A stretch of 64,000 nucleotides of DNA from positions 186,001 through 250,000 of the forward strand of contig NW_026014692.1 in NCBI RefSeq assembly GCF_020379485.1. The letters are read 5' to 3'. Shown in pieces: positions 19,901 to 34,900 of this stretch; the first letter of the stretch is position 1, and each line of letters begins with the position of its first letter. The notes below the pieces were generated by a model that was given only the letters and a program-made list of their open reading frames with translations, was not told the DNA's origin and ran no database searches. Origin of the DNA: Brassica napus. Taxonomy: Eukaryota > Streptophyta > Magnoliopsida > Brassicales > Brassicaceae. The position numbers were made by a program, and so were the translations under genes.

Positions 19901-22900
19901 TTTATTCAACTTCCTGGTGATTCTCCACCACTTTATGTATCCAAATCAAGCTTCTCACAAAGTGATTCATCCTGGTTTGATTGGAACGACGAAGAAGCTG
20001 TGCTATTCCCAAACTGGGAAACTGGAATCACCTGATTTGAAAGTGGGATAACTTCTTCATCCCAACTCCTATGAGATTTATTCAACTTCCTGGTGATTCT
20101 CCACCACTTTATGTATCCAAATCAAGCTTCTCACAAAGTGATTCATCCTGGTTTGATTGGAACGACGAAGAAGCTGTGCTATTCCCAAACTGGGAAACTG
20201 GAATCACCTGATTTGAAAGTGGGATAACTTCTTCATCCCAACTCCTATGAGATTTATTCAACTTCCTGGTGATTCTCCACCACTTTATGTATCCAAATCA
20301 AGCTTCTCACAAAGTGATTCATCCTGGTTTGATTGGAACGACGAAGAAGCTGTGCTATTCCCAAACTGGGAAACTGGAATCACCTGATTTGAAAGTGGGA
20401 TAACTTCTTCATCCCAACTCCTATGAGATTTATTCAACTTCCTGGTGATTCTCCACCACTTTATGTATCCAAATCAAGCTTCTCACAAAGTGATTCATCC
20501 TGGTTTGATTGGAACGACGAAGAAGCTGTGCTATTCCCAAACTGGGAAACTGGAATCACCTGATTTGAAAGTGGGATAACTTCTTCATCCCAACTCCTAT
20601 GAGATTTATTCAACTTCCTGGTGATTCTCCACCACTTTATGTATCCAAATCAAGCTTCTCACAAAGTGATTCATCCTGGTTTGATTGGAACGACGAAGAA
20701 GCTGTGCTATTCCCAAACTGGGAAACTGGAATCACCTGATTTGAAAGTGGGATAACTTCTTCATCCCAACTCCTATGAGATTTATTCAACTTCCTGGTGA
20801 TTCTCCACCACTTTATGTATCCAAATCAAGCTTCTCACAAAGTGATTCATCCTGGTTTGATTGGAACGACGAAGAAGCTGTGCTATTCCCAAACTGGGAA
20901 ACTGGAATCACCTGATTTGAAAGTGGGATAACTTCTTCATCCCAACTCCTATGAGATTTATTCAACTTCCTGGTGATTCTCCACCACTTTATGTATCCAA
21001 ATCAAGCTTCTCACAAAGTGATTCATCCTGGTTTGATTGGAACGACGAAGAAGCTGTGCTATTCCCAAACTGGGAAACTGGAATCACCTGATTTGAAAGT
21101 GGGATAACTTCTTCATCCCAACTCCTATGAGATTTATTCAACTTCCTGGTGATTCTCCACCACTTTATGTATCCAAATCAAGCTTCTCACAAAGTGATTC
21201 ATCCTGGTTTGATTGGAACGACGAAGAAGCTGTGCTATTCCCAAACTGGGAAACTGGAATCACCTGATTTGAAAGTGGGATAACTTCTTCATCCCAACTC
21301 CTATGAGATTTATTCAACTTCCTGGTGATTCTCCACCACTTTATGTATCCAAATCAAGCTTCTCACAAAGTGATTCATCCTGGTTTGATTGGAACGACGA
21401 AGAAGCTGTGCTATTCCCAAACTGGGAAACTGGAATCACCTGATTTGAAAGTGGGATAACTTCTTCATCCCAACTCCTATGAGATTTATTCAACTTCCTG
21501 GTGATTCTCCACCACTTTATGTATCCAAATCAAGCTTCTCACAAAGTGATTCATCCTGGTTTGATTGGAACGACGAAGAAGCTGTGCTATTCCCAAACTG
21601 GGAAACTGGAATCACCTGATTTGAAAGTGGGATAACTTCTTCATCCCAACTCCTATGAGATTTATTCAACTTCCTGGTGATTCTCCACCACTTTATGTAT
21701 CCAAATCAAGCTTCTCACAAAGTGATTCATCCTGGTTTGATTGGAACGACGAAGAAGCTGTGCTATTCCCAAACTGGGAAACTGGAATCACCTGATTTGA
21801 AAGTGGGATAACTTCTTCATCCCAACTCCTATGAGATTTATTCAACTTCCTGGTGATTCTCCACCACTTTATGTATCCAAATCAAGCTTCTCACAAAGTG
21901 ATTCATCCTGGTTTGATTGGAACGACGAAGAAGCTGTGCTATTCCCAAACTGGGAAACTGGAATCACCTGATTTGAAAGTGGGATAACTTCTTCATCCCA
22001 ACTCCTATGAGATTTATTCAACTTCCTGGTGATTCTCCACCACTTTATGTATCCAAATCAAGCTTCTCACAAAGTGATTCATCCTGGTTTGATTGGAACG
22101 ACGAAGAAGCTGTGCTATTCCCAAACTGGGAAACTGGAATCACCTGATTTGAAAGTGGGATAACTTCTTCATCCCAACTCCTATGAGATTTATTCAACTT
22201 CCTGGTGATTCTCCACCACTTTATGTATCCAAATCAAGCTTCTCACAAAGTGATTCATCCTGGTTTGATTGGAACGACGAAGAAGCTGTGCTATTCCCAA
22301 ACTGGGAAACTGGAATCACCTGATTTGAAAGTGGGATAACTTCTTCATCCCAACTCCTATGAGATTTATTCAACTTCCTGGTGATTCTCCACCACTTTAT
22401 GTATCCAAATCAAGCTTCTCACAAAGTGATTCATCCTGGTTTGATTGGAACGACGAAGAAGCTGTGCTATTCCCAAACTGGGAAACTGGAATCACCTGAT
22501 TTGAAAGTGGGATAACTTCTTCATCCCAACTCCTATGAGATTTATTCAACTTCCTGGTGATTCTCCACCACTTTATGTATCCAAATCAAGCTTCTCACAA
22601 AGTGATTCATCCTGGTTTGATTGGAACGACGAAGAAGCTGTGCTATTCCCAAACTGGGAAACTGGAATCACCTGATTTGAAAGTGGGATAACTTCTTCAT
22701 CCCAACTCCTATGAGATTTATTCAACTTCCTGGTGATTCTCCACCACTTTATGTATCCAAATCAAGCTTCTCACAAAGTGATTCATCCTGGTTTGATTGG
22801 AACGACGAAGAAGCTGTGCTATTCCCAAACTGGGAAACTGGAATCACCTGATTTGAAAGTGGGATAACTTCTTCATCCCAACTCCTATGAGATTTATTCA

Positions 22901-25900
22901 ACTTCCTGGTGATTCTCCACCACTTTATGTATCCAAATCAAGCTTCTCACAAAGTGATTCATCCTGGTTTGATTGGAACGACGAAGAAGCTGTGCTATTC
23001 CCAAACTGGGAAACTGGAATCACCTGATTTGAAAGTGGGATAACTTCTTCATCCCAACTCCTATGAGATTTATTCAACTTCCTGGTGATTCTCCACCACT
23101 TTATGTATCCAAATCAAGCTTCTCACAAAGTGATTCATCCTGGTTTGATTGGAACGACGAAGAAGCTGTGCTATTCCCAAACTGGGAAACTGGAATCACC
23201 TGATTTGAAAGTGGGATAACTTCTTCATCCCAACTCCTATGAGATTTATTCAACTTCCTGGTGATTCTCCACCACTTTATGTATCCAAATCAAGCTTCTC
23301 ACAAAGTGATTCATCCTGGTTTGATTGGAACGACGAAGAAGCTGTGCTATTCCCAAACTGGGAAACTGGAATCACCTGATTTGAAAGTGGGATAACTTCT
23401 TCATCCCAACTCCTATGAGATTTATTCAACTTCCTGGTGATTCTCCACCACTTTATGTATCCAAATCAAGCTTCTCACAAAGTGATTCATCCTGGTTTGA
23501 TTGGAACGACGAAGAAGCTGTGCTATTCCCAAACTGGGAAACTGGAATCACCTGATTTGAAAGTGGGATAACTTCTTCATCCCAACTCCTATGAGATTTA
23601 TTCAACTTCCTGGTGATTCTCCACCACTTTATGTATCCAAATCAAGCTTCTCACAAAGTGATTCATCCTGGTTTGATTGGAACGACGAAGAAGCTGTGCT
23701 ATTCCCAAACTGGGAAACTGGAATCACCTGATTTGAAAGTGGGATAACTTCTTCATCCCAACTCCTATGAGATTTATTCAACTTCCTGGTGATTCTCCAC
23801 CACTTTATGTATCCAAATCAAGCTTCTCACAAAGTGATTCATCCTGGTTTGATTGGAACGACGAAGAAGCTGTGCTATTCCCAAACTGGGAAACTGGAAT
23901 CACCTGATTTGAAAGTGGGATAACTTCTTCATCCCAACTCCTATGAGATTTATTCAACTTCCTGGTGATTCTCCACCACTTTATGTATCCAAATCAAGCT
24001 TCTCACAAAGTGATTCATCCTGGTTTGATTGGAACGACGAAGAAGCTGTGCTATTCCCAAACTGGGAAACTGGAATCACCTGATTTGAAAGTGGGATAAC
24101 TTCTTCATCCCAACTCCTATGAGATTTATTCAACTTCCTGGTGATTCTCCACCACTTTATGTATCCAAATCAAGCTTCTCACAAAGTGATTCATCCTGGT
24201 TTGATTGGAACGACGAAGAAGCTGTGCTATTCCCAAACTGGGAAACTGGAATCACCTGATTTGAAAGTGGGATAACTTCTTCATCCCAACTCCTATGAGA
24301 TTTATTCAACTTCCTGGTGATTCTCCACCACTTTATGTATCCAAATCAAGCTTCTCACAAAGTGATTCATCCTGGTTTGATTGGAACGACGAAGAAGCTG
24401 TGCTATTCCCAAACTGGGAAACTGGAATCACCTGATTTGAAAGTGGGATAACTTCTTCATCCCAACTCCTATGAGATTTATTCAACTTCCTGGTGATTCT
24501 CCACCACTTTATGTATCCAAATCAAGCTTCTCACAAAGTGATTCATCCTGGTTTGATTGGAACGACGAAGAAGCTGTGCTATTCCCAAACTGGGAAACTG
24601 GAATCACCTGATTTGAAAGTGGGATAACTTCTTCATCCCAACTCCTATGAGATTTATTCAACTTCCTGGTGATTCTCCACCACTTTATGTATCCAAATCA
24701 AGCTTCTCACAAAGTGATTCATCCTGGTTTGATTGGAACGACGAAGAAGCTGTGCTATTCCCAAACTGGGAAACTGGAATCACCTGATTTGAAAGTGGGA
24801 TAACTTCTTCATCCCAACTCCTATGAGATTTATTCAACTTCCTGGTGATTCTCCACCACTTTATGTATCCAAATCAAGCTTCTCACAAAGTGATTCATCC
24901 TGGTTTGATTGGAACGACGAAGAAGCTGTGCTATTCCCAAACTGGGAAACTGGAATCACCTGATTTGAAAGTGGGATAACTTCTTCATCCCAACTCCTAT
25001 GAGATTTATTCAACTTCCTGGTGATTCTCCACCACTTTATGTATCCAAATCAAGCTTCTCACAAAGTGATTCATCCTGGTTTGATTGGAACGACGAAGAA
25101 GCTGTGCTATTCCCAAACTGGGAAACTGGAATCACCTGATTTGAAAGTGGGATAACTTCTTCATCCCAACTCCTATGAGATTTATTCAACTTCCTGGTGA
25201 TTCTCCACCACTTTATGTATCCAAATCAAGCTTCTCACAAAGTGATTCATCCTGGTTTGATTGGAACGACGAAGAAGCTGTGCTATTCCCAAACTGGGAA
25301 ACTGGAATCACCTGATTTGAAAGTGGGATAACTTCTTCATCCCAACTCCTATGAGATTTATTCAACTTCCTGGTGATTCTCCACCACTTTATGTATCCAA
25401 ATCAAGCTTCTCACAAAGTGATTCATCCTGGTTTGATTGGAACGACGAAGAAGCTGTGCTATTCCCAAACTGGGAAACTGGAATCACCTGATTTGAAAGT
25501 GGGATAACTTCTTCATCCCAACTCCTATGAGATTTATTCAACTTCCTGGTGATTCTCCACCACTTTATGTATCCAAATCAAGCTTCTCACAAAGTGATTC
25601 ATCCTGGTTTGATTGGAACGACGAAGAAGCTGTGCTATTCCCAAACTGGGAAACTGGAATCACCTGATTTGAAAGTGGGATAACTTCTTCATCCCAACTC
25701 CTATGAGATTTATTCAACTTCCTGGTGATTCTCCACCACTTTATGTATCCAAATCAAGCTTCTCACAAAGTGATTCATCCTGGTTTGATTGGAACGACGA
25801 AGAAGCTGTGCTATTCCCAAACTGGGAAACTGGAATCACCTGATTTGAAAGTGGGATAACTTCTTCATCCCAACTCCTATGAGATTTATTCAACTTCCTG

Positions 25901-28900
25901 GTGATTCTCCACCACTTTATGTATCCAAATCAAGCTTCTCACAAAGTGATTCATCCTGGTTTGATTGGAACGACGAAGAAGCTGTGCTATTCCCAAACTG
26001 GGAAACTGGAATCACCTGATTTGAAAGTGGGATAACTTCTTCATCCCAACTCCTATGAGATTTATTCAACTTCCTGGTGATTCTCCACCACTTTATGTAT
26101 CCAAATCAAGCTTCTCACAAAGTGATTCATCCTGGTTTGATTGGAACGACGAAGAAGCTGTGCTATTCCCAAACTGGGAAACTGGAATCACCTGATTTGA
26201 AAGTGGGATAACTTCTTCATCCCAACTCCTATGAGATTTATTCAACTTCCTGGTGATTCTCCACCACTTTATGTATCCAAATCAAGCTTCTCACAAAGTG
26301 ATTCATCCTGGTTTGATTGGAACGACGAAGAAGCTGTGCTATTCCCAAACTGGGAAACTGGAATCACCTGATTTGAAAGTGGGATAACTTCTTCATCCCA
26401 ACTCCTATGAGATTTATTCAACTTCCTGGTGATTCTCCACCACTTTATGTATCCAAATCAAGCTTCTCACAAAGTGATTCATCCTGGTTTGATTGGAACG
26501 ACGAAGAAGCTGTGCTATTCCCAAACTGGGAAACTGGAATCACCTGATTTGAAAGTGGGATAACTTCTTCATCCCAACTCCTATGAGATTTATTCAACTT
26601 CCTGGTGATTCTCCACCACTTTATGTATCCAAATCAAGCTTCTCACAAAGTGATTCATCCTGGTTTGATTGGAACGACGAAGAAGCTGTGCTATTCCCAA
26701 ACTGGGAAACTGGAATCACCTGATTTGAAAGTGGGATAACTTCTTCATCCCAACTCCTATGAGATTTATTCAACTTCCTGGTGATTCTCCACCACTTTAT
26801 GTATCCAAATCAAGCTTCTCACAAAGTGATTCATCCTGGTTTGATTGGAACGACGAAGAAGCTGTGCTATTCCCAAACTGGGAAACTGGAATCACCTGAT
26901 TTGAAAGTGGGATAACTTCTTCATCCCAACTCCTATGAGATTTATTCAACTTCCTGGTGATTCTCCACCACTTTATGTATCCAAATCAAGCTTCTCACAA
27001 AGTGATTCATCCTGGTTTGATTGGAACGACGAAGAAGCTGTGCTATTCCCAAACTGGGAAACTGGAATCACCTGATTTGAAAGTGGGATAACTTCTTCAT
27101 CCCAACTCCTATGAGATTTATTCAACTTCCTGGTGATTCTCCACCACTTTATGTATCCAAATCAAGCTTCTCACAAAGTGATTCATCCTGGTTTGATTGG
27201 AACGACGAAGAAGCTGTGCTATTCCCAAACTGGGAAACTGGAATCACCTGATTTGAAAGTGGGATAACTTCTTCATCCCAACTCCTATGAGATTTATTCA
27301 ACTTCCTGGTGATTCTCCACCACTTTATGTATCCAAATCAAGCTTCTCACAAAGTGATTCATCCTGGTTTGATTGGAACGACGAAGAAGCTGTGCTATTC
27401 CCAAACTGGGAAACTGGAATCACCTGATTTGAAAGTGGGATAACTTCTTCATCCCAACTCCTATGAGATTTATTCAACTTCCTGGTGATTCTCCACCACT
27501 TTATGTATCCAAATCAAGCTTCTCACAAAGTGATTCATCCTGGTTTGATTGGAACGACGAAGAAGCTGTGCTATTCCCAAACTGGGAAACTGGAATCACC
27601 TGATTTGAAAGTGGGATAACTTCTTCATCCCAACTCCTATGAGATTTATTCAACTTCCTGGTGATTCTCCACCACTTTATGTATCCAAATCAAGCTTCTC
27701 ACAAAGTGATTCATCCTGGTTTGATTGGAACGACGAAGAAGCTGTGCTATTCCCAAACTGGGAAACTGGAATCACCTGATTTGAAAGTGGGATAACTTCT
27801 TCATCCCAACTCCTATGAGATTTATTCAACTTCCTGGTGATTCTCCACCACTTTATGTATCCAAATCAAGCTTCTCACAAAGTGATTCATCCTGGTTTGA
27901 TTGGAACGACGAAGAAGCTGTGCTATTCCCAAACTGGGAAACTGGAATCACCTGATTTGAAAGTGGGATAACTTCTTCATCCCAACTCCTATGAGATTTA
28001 TTCAACTTCCTGGTGATTCTCCACCACTTTATGTATCCAAATCAAGCTTCTCACAAAGTGATTCATCCTGGTTTGATTGGAACGACGAAGAAGCTGTGCT
28101 ATTCCCAAACTGGGAAACTGGAATCACCTGATTTGAAAGTGGGATAACTTCTTCATCCCAACTCCTATGAGATTTATTCAACTTCCTGGTGATTCTCCAC
28201 CACTTTATGTATCCAAATCAAGCTTCTCACAAAGTGATTCATCCTGGTTTGATTGGAACGACGAAGAAGCTGTGCTATTCCCAAACTGGGAAACTGGAAT
28301 CACCTGATTTGAAAGTGGGATAACTTCTTCATCCCAACTCCTATGAGATTTATTCAACTTCCTGGTGATTCTCCACCACTTTATGTATCCAAATCAAGCT
28401 TCTCACAAAGTGATTCATCCTGGTTTGATTGGAACGACGAAGAAGCTGTGCTATTCCCAAACTGGGAAACTGGAATCACCTGATTTGAAAGTGGGATAAC
28501 TTCTTCATCCCAACTCCTATGAGATTTATTCAACTTCCTGGTGATTCTCCACCACTTTATGTATCCAAATCAAGCTTCTCACAAAGTGATTCATCCTGGT
28601 TTGATTGGAACGACGAAGAAGCTGTGCTATTCCCAAACTGGGAAACTGGAATCACCTGATTTGAAAGTGGGATAACTTCTTCATCCCAACTCCTATGAGA
28701 TTTATTCAACTTCCTGGTGATTCTCCACCACTTTATGTATCCAAATCAAGCTTCTCACAAAGTGATTCATCCTGGTTTGATTGGAACGACGAAGAAGCTG
28801 TGCTATTCCCAAACTGGGAAACTGGAATCACCTGATTTGAAAGTGGGATAACTTCTTCATCCCAACTCCTATGAGATTTATTCAACTTCCTGGTGATTCT

Positions 28901-31900
28901 CCACCACTTTATGTATCCAAATCAAGCTTCTCACAAAGTGATTCATCCTGGTTTGATTGGAACGACGAAGAAGCTGTGCTATTCCCAAACTGGGAAACTG
29001 GAATCACCTGATTTGAAAGTGGGATAACTTCTTCATCCCAACTCCTATGAGATTTATTCAACTTCCTGGTGATTCTCCACCACTTTATGTATCCAAATCA
29101 AGCTTCTCACAAAGTGATTCATCCTGGTTTGATTGGAACGACGAAGAAGCTGTGCTATTCCCAAACTGGGAAACTGGAATCACCTGATTTGAAAGTGGGA
29201 TAACTTCTTCATCCCAACTCCTATGAGATTTATTCAACTTCCTGGTGATTCTCCACCACTTTATGTATCCAAATCAAGCTTCTCACAAAGTGATTCATCC
29301 TGGTTTGATTGGAACGACGAAGAAGCTGTGCTATTCCCAAACTGGGAAACTGGAATCACCTGATTTGAAAGTGGGATAACTTCTTCATCCCAACTCCTAT
29401 GAGATTTATTCAACTTCCTGGTGATTCTCCACCACTTTATGTATCCAAATCAAGCTTCTCACAAAGTGATTCATCCTGGTTTGATTGGAACGACGAAGAA
29501 GCTGTGCTATTCCCAAACTGGGAAACTGGAATCACCTGATTTGAAAGTGGGATAACTTCTTCATCCCAACTCCTATGAGATTTATTCAACTTCCTGGTGA
29601 TTCTCCACCACTTTATGTATCCAAATCAAGCTTCTCACAAAGTGATTCATCCTGGTTTGATTGGAACGACGAAGAAGCTGTGCTATTCCCAAACTGGGAA
29701 ACTGGAATCACCTGATTTGAAAGTGGGATAACTTCTTCATCCCAACTCCTATGAGATTTATTCAACTTCCTGGTGATTCTCCACCACTTTATGTATCCAA
29801 ATCAAGCTTCTCACAAAGTGATTCATCCTGGTTTGATTGGAACGACGAAGAAGCTGTGCTATTCCCAAACTGGGAAACTGGAATCACCTGATTTGAAAGT
29901 GGGATAACTTCTTCATCCCAACTCCTATGAGATTTATTCAACTTCCTGGTGATTCTCCACCACTTTATGTATCCAAATCAAGCTTCTCACAAAGTGATTC
30001 ATCCTGGTTTGATTGGAACGACGAAGAAGCTGTGCTATTCCCAAACTGGGAAACTGGAATCACCTGATTTGAAAGTGGGATAACTTCTTCATCCCAACTC
30101 CTATGAGATTTATTCAACTTCCTGGTGATTCTCCACCACTTTATGTATCCAAATCAAGCTTCTCACAAAGTGATTCATCCTGGTTTGATTGGAACGACGA
30201 AGAAGCTGTGCTATTCCCAAACTGGGAAACTGGAATCACCTGATTTGAAAGTGGGATAACTTCTTCATCCCAACTCCTATGAGATTTATTCAACTTCCTG
30301 GTGATTCTCCACCACTTTATGTATCCAAATCAAGCTTCTCACAAAGTGATTCATCCTGGTTTGATTGGAACGACGAAGAAGCTGTGCTATTCCCAAACTG
30401 GGAAACTGGAATCACCTGATTTGAAAGTGGGATAACTTCTTCATCCCAACTCCTATGAGATTTATTCAACTTCCTGGTGATTCTCCACCACTTTATGTAT
30501 CCAAATCAAGCTTCTCACAAAGTGATTCATCCTGGTTTGATTGGAACGACGAAGAAGCTGTGCTATTCCCAAACTGGGAAACTGGAATCACCTGATTTGA
30601 AAGTGGGATAACTTCTTCATCCCAACTCCTATGAGATTTATTCAACTTCCTGGTGATTCTCCACCACTTTATGTATCCAAATCAAGCTTCTCACAAAGTG
30701 ATTCATCCTGGTTTGATTGGAACGACGAAGAAGCTGTGCTATTCCCAAACTGGGAAACTGGAATCACCTGATTTGAAAGTGGGATAACTTCTTCATCCCA
30801 ACTCCTATGAGATTTATTCAACTTCCTGGTGATTCTCCACCACTTTATGTATCCAAATCAAGCTTCTCACAAAGTGATTCATCCTGGTTTGATTGGAACG
30901 ACGAAGAAGCTGTGCTATTCCCAAACTGGGAAACTGGAATCACCTGATTTGAAAGTGGGATAACTTCTTCATCCCAACTCCTATGAGATTTATTCAACTT
31001 CCTGGTGATTCTCCACCACTTTATGTATCCAAATCAAGCTTCTCACAAAGTGATTCATCCTGGTTTGATTGGAACGACGAAGAAGCTGTGCTATTCCCAA
31101 ACTGGGAAACTGGAATCACCTGATTTGAAAGTGGGATAACTTCTTCATCCCAACTCCTATGAGATTTATTCAACTTCCTGGTGATTCTCCACCACTTTAT
31201 GTATCCAAATCAAGCTTCTCACAAAGTGATTCATCCTGGTTTGATTGGAACGACGAAGAAGCTGTGCTATTCCCAAACTGGGAAACTGGAATCACCTGAT
31301 TTGAAAGTGGGATAACTTCTTCATCCCAACTCCTATGAGATTTATTCAACTTCCTGGTGATTCTCCACCACTTTATGTATCCAAATCAAGCTTCTCACAA
31401 AGTGATTCATCCTGGTTTGATTGGAACGACGAAGAAGCTGTGCTATTCCCAAACTGGGAAACTGGAATCACCTGATTTGAAAGTGGGATAACTTCTTCAT
31501 CCCAACTCCTATGAGATTTATTCAACTTCCTGGTGATTCTCCACCACTTTATGTATCCAAATCAAGCTTCTCACAAAGTGATTCATCCTGGTTTGATTGG
31601 AACGACGAAGAAGCTGTGCTATTCCCAAACTGGGAAACTGGAATCACCTGATTTGAAAGTGGGATAACTTCTTCATCCCAACTCCTATGAGATTTATTCA
31701 ACTTCCTGGTGATTCTCCACCACTTTATGTATCCAAATCAAGCTTCTCACAAAGTGATTCATCCTGGTTTGATTGGAACGACGAAGAAGCTGTGCTATTC
31801 CCAAACTGGGAAACTGGAATCACCTGATTTGAAAGTGGGATAACTTCTTCATCCCAACTCCTATGAGATTTATTCAACTTCCTGGTGATTCTCCACCACT

Positions 31901-34900
31901 TTATGTATCCAAATCAAGCTTCTCACAAAGTGATTCATCCTGGTTTGATTGGAACGACGAAGAAGCTGTGCTATTCCCAAACTGGGAAACTGGAATCACC
32001 TGATTTGAAAGTGGGATAACTTCTTCATCCCAACTCCTATGAGATTTATTCAACTTCCTGGTGATTCTCCACCACTTTATGTATCCAAATCAAGCTTCTC
32101 ACAAAGTGATTCATCCTGGTTTGATTGGAACGACGAAGAAGCTGTGCTATTCCCAAACTGGGAAACTGGAATCACCTGATTTGAAAGTGGGATAACTTCT
32201 TCATCCCAACTCCTATGAGATTTATTCAACTTCCTGGTGATTCTCCACCACTTTATGTATCCAAATCAAGCTTCTCACAAAGTGATTCATCCTGGTTTGA
32301 TTGGAACGACGAAGAAGCTGTGCTATTCCCAAACTGGGAAACTGGAATCACCTGATTTGAAAGTGGGATAACTTCTTCATCCCAACTCCTATGAGATTTA
32401 TTCAACTTCCTGGTGATTCTCCACCACTTTATGTATCCAAATCAAGCTTCTCACAAAGTGATTCATCCTGGTTTGATTGGAACGACGAAGAAGCTGTGCT
32501 ATTCCCAAACTGGGAAACTGGAATCACCTGATTTGAAAGTGGGATAACTTCTTCATCCCAACTCCTATGAGATTTATTCAACTTCCTGGTGATTCTCCAC
32601 CACTTTATGTATCCAAATCAAGCTTCTCACAAAGTGATTCATCCTGGTTTGATTGGAACGACGAAGAAGCTGTGCTATTCCCAAACTGGGAAACTGGAAT
32701 CACCTGATTTGAAAGTGGGATAACTTCTTCATCCCAACTCCTATGAGATTTATTCAACTTCCTGGTGATTCTCCACCACTTTATGTATCCAAATCAAGCT
32801 TCTCACAAAGTGATTCATCCTGGTTTGATTGGAACGACGAAGAAGCTGTGCTATTCCCAAACTGGGAAACTGGAATCACCTGATTTGAAAGTGGGATAAC
32901 TTCTTCATCCCAACTCCTATGAGATTTATTCAACTTCCTGGTGATTCTCCACCACTTTATGTATCCAAATCAAGCTTCTCACAAAGTGATTCATCCTGGT
33001 TTGATTGGAACGACGAAGAAGCTGTGCTATTCCCAAACTGGGAAACTGGAATCACCTGATTTGAAAGTGGGATAACTTCTTCATCCCAACTCCTATGAGA
33101 TTTATTCAACTTCCTGGTGATTCTCCACCACTTTATGTATCCAAATCAAGCTTCTCACAAAGTGATTCATCCTGGTTTGATTGGAACGACGAAGAAGCTG
33201 TGCTATTCCCAAACTGGGAAACTGGAATCACCTGATTTGAAAGTGGGATAACTTCTTCATCCCAACTCCTATGAGATTTATTCAACTTCCTGGTGATTCT
33301 CCACCACTTTATGTATCCAAATCAAGCTTCTCACAAAGTGATTCATCCTGGTTTGATTGGAACGACGAAGAAGCTGTGCTATTCCCAAACTGGGAAACTG
33401 GAATCACCTGATTTGAAAGTGGGATAACTTCTTCATCCCAACTCCTATGAGATTTATTCAACTTCCTGGTGATTCTCCACCACTTTATGTATCCAAATCA
33501 AGCTTCTCACAAAGTGATTCATCCTGGTTTGATTGGAACGACGAAGAAGCTGTGCTATTCCCAAACTGGGAAACTGGAATCACCTGATTTGAAAGTGGGA
33601 TAACTTCTTCATCCCAACTCCTATGAGATTTATTCAACTTCCTGGTGATTCTCCACCACTTTATGTATCCAAATCAAGCTTCTCACAAAGTGATTCATCC
33701 TGGTTTGATTGGAACGACGAAGAAGCTGTGCTATTCCCAAACTGGGAAACTGGAATCACCTGATTTGAAAGTGGGATAACTTCTTCATCCCAACTCCTAT
33801 GAGATTTATTCAACTTCCTGGTGATTCTCCACCACTTTATGTATCCAAATCAAGCTTCTCACAAAGTGATTCATCCTGGTTTGATTGGAACGACGAAGAA
33901 GCTGTGCTATTCCCAAACTGGGAAACTGGAATCACCTGATTTGAAAGTGGGATAACTTCTTCATCCCAACTCCTATGAGATTTATTCAACTTCCTGGTGA
34001 TTCTCCACCACTTTATGTATCCAAATCAAGCTTCTCACAAAGTGATTCATCCTGGTTTGATTGGAACGACGAAGAAGCTGTGCTATTCCCAAACTGGGAA
34101 ACTGGAATCACCTGATTTGAAAGTGGGATAACTTCTTCATCCCAACTCCTATGAGATTTATTCAACTTCCTGGTGATTCTCCACCACTTTATGTATCCAA
34201 ATCAAGCTTCTCACAAAGTGATTCATCCTGGTTTGATTGGAACGACGAAGAAGCTGTGCTATTCCCAAACTGGGAAACTGGAATCACCTGATTTGAAAGT
34301 GGGATAACTTCTTCATCCCAACTCCTATGAGATTTATTCAACTTCCTGGTGATTCTCCACCACTTTATGTATCCAAATCAAGCTTCTCACAAAGTGATTC
34401 ATCCTGGTTTGATTGGAACGACGAAGAAGCTGTGCTATTCCCAAACTGGGAAACTGGAATCACCTGATTTGAAAGTGGGATAACTTCTTCATCCCAACTC
34501 CTATGAGATTTATTCAACTTCCTGGTGATTCTCCACCACTTTATGTATCCAAATCAAGCTTCTCACAAAGTGATTCATCCTGGTTTGATTGGAACGCGAA
34601 AGAAGCTGTGCTATTCCCAAACTGGGAAACTGGAATCACCTGATTTGAAAGTGGGATAACTTCTTCATCCCAACTCCTATGAGATTTATTCAACTTCCTG
34701 GTGATTCTCCACCACTTTATGTATCCAAATCAAGCTTCTCACAAAGTGATTCATCCTGGTTTGATTGGAACGACGAAGAAGCTGTGCTATTCCCAAACTG
34801 GGAAACTGGAATCACCTGATTTGAAAGTGGGATAACTTCTTCATCCCAACTCCTATGAGATTTATTCAACTTCCTGGTGATTCTCCACCACTTTATGTAT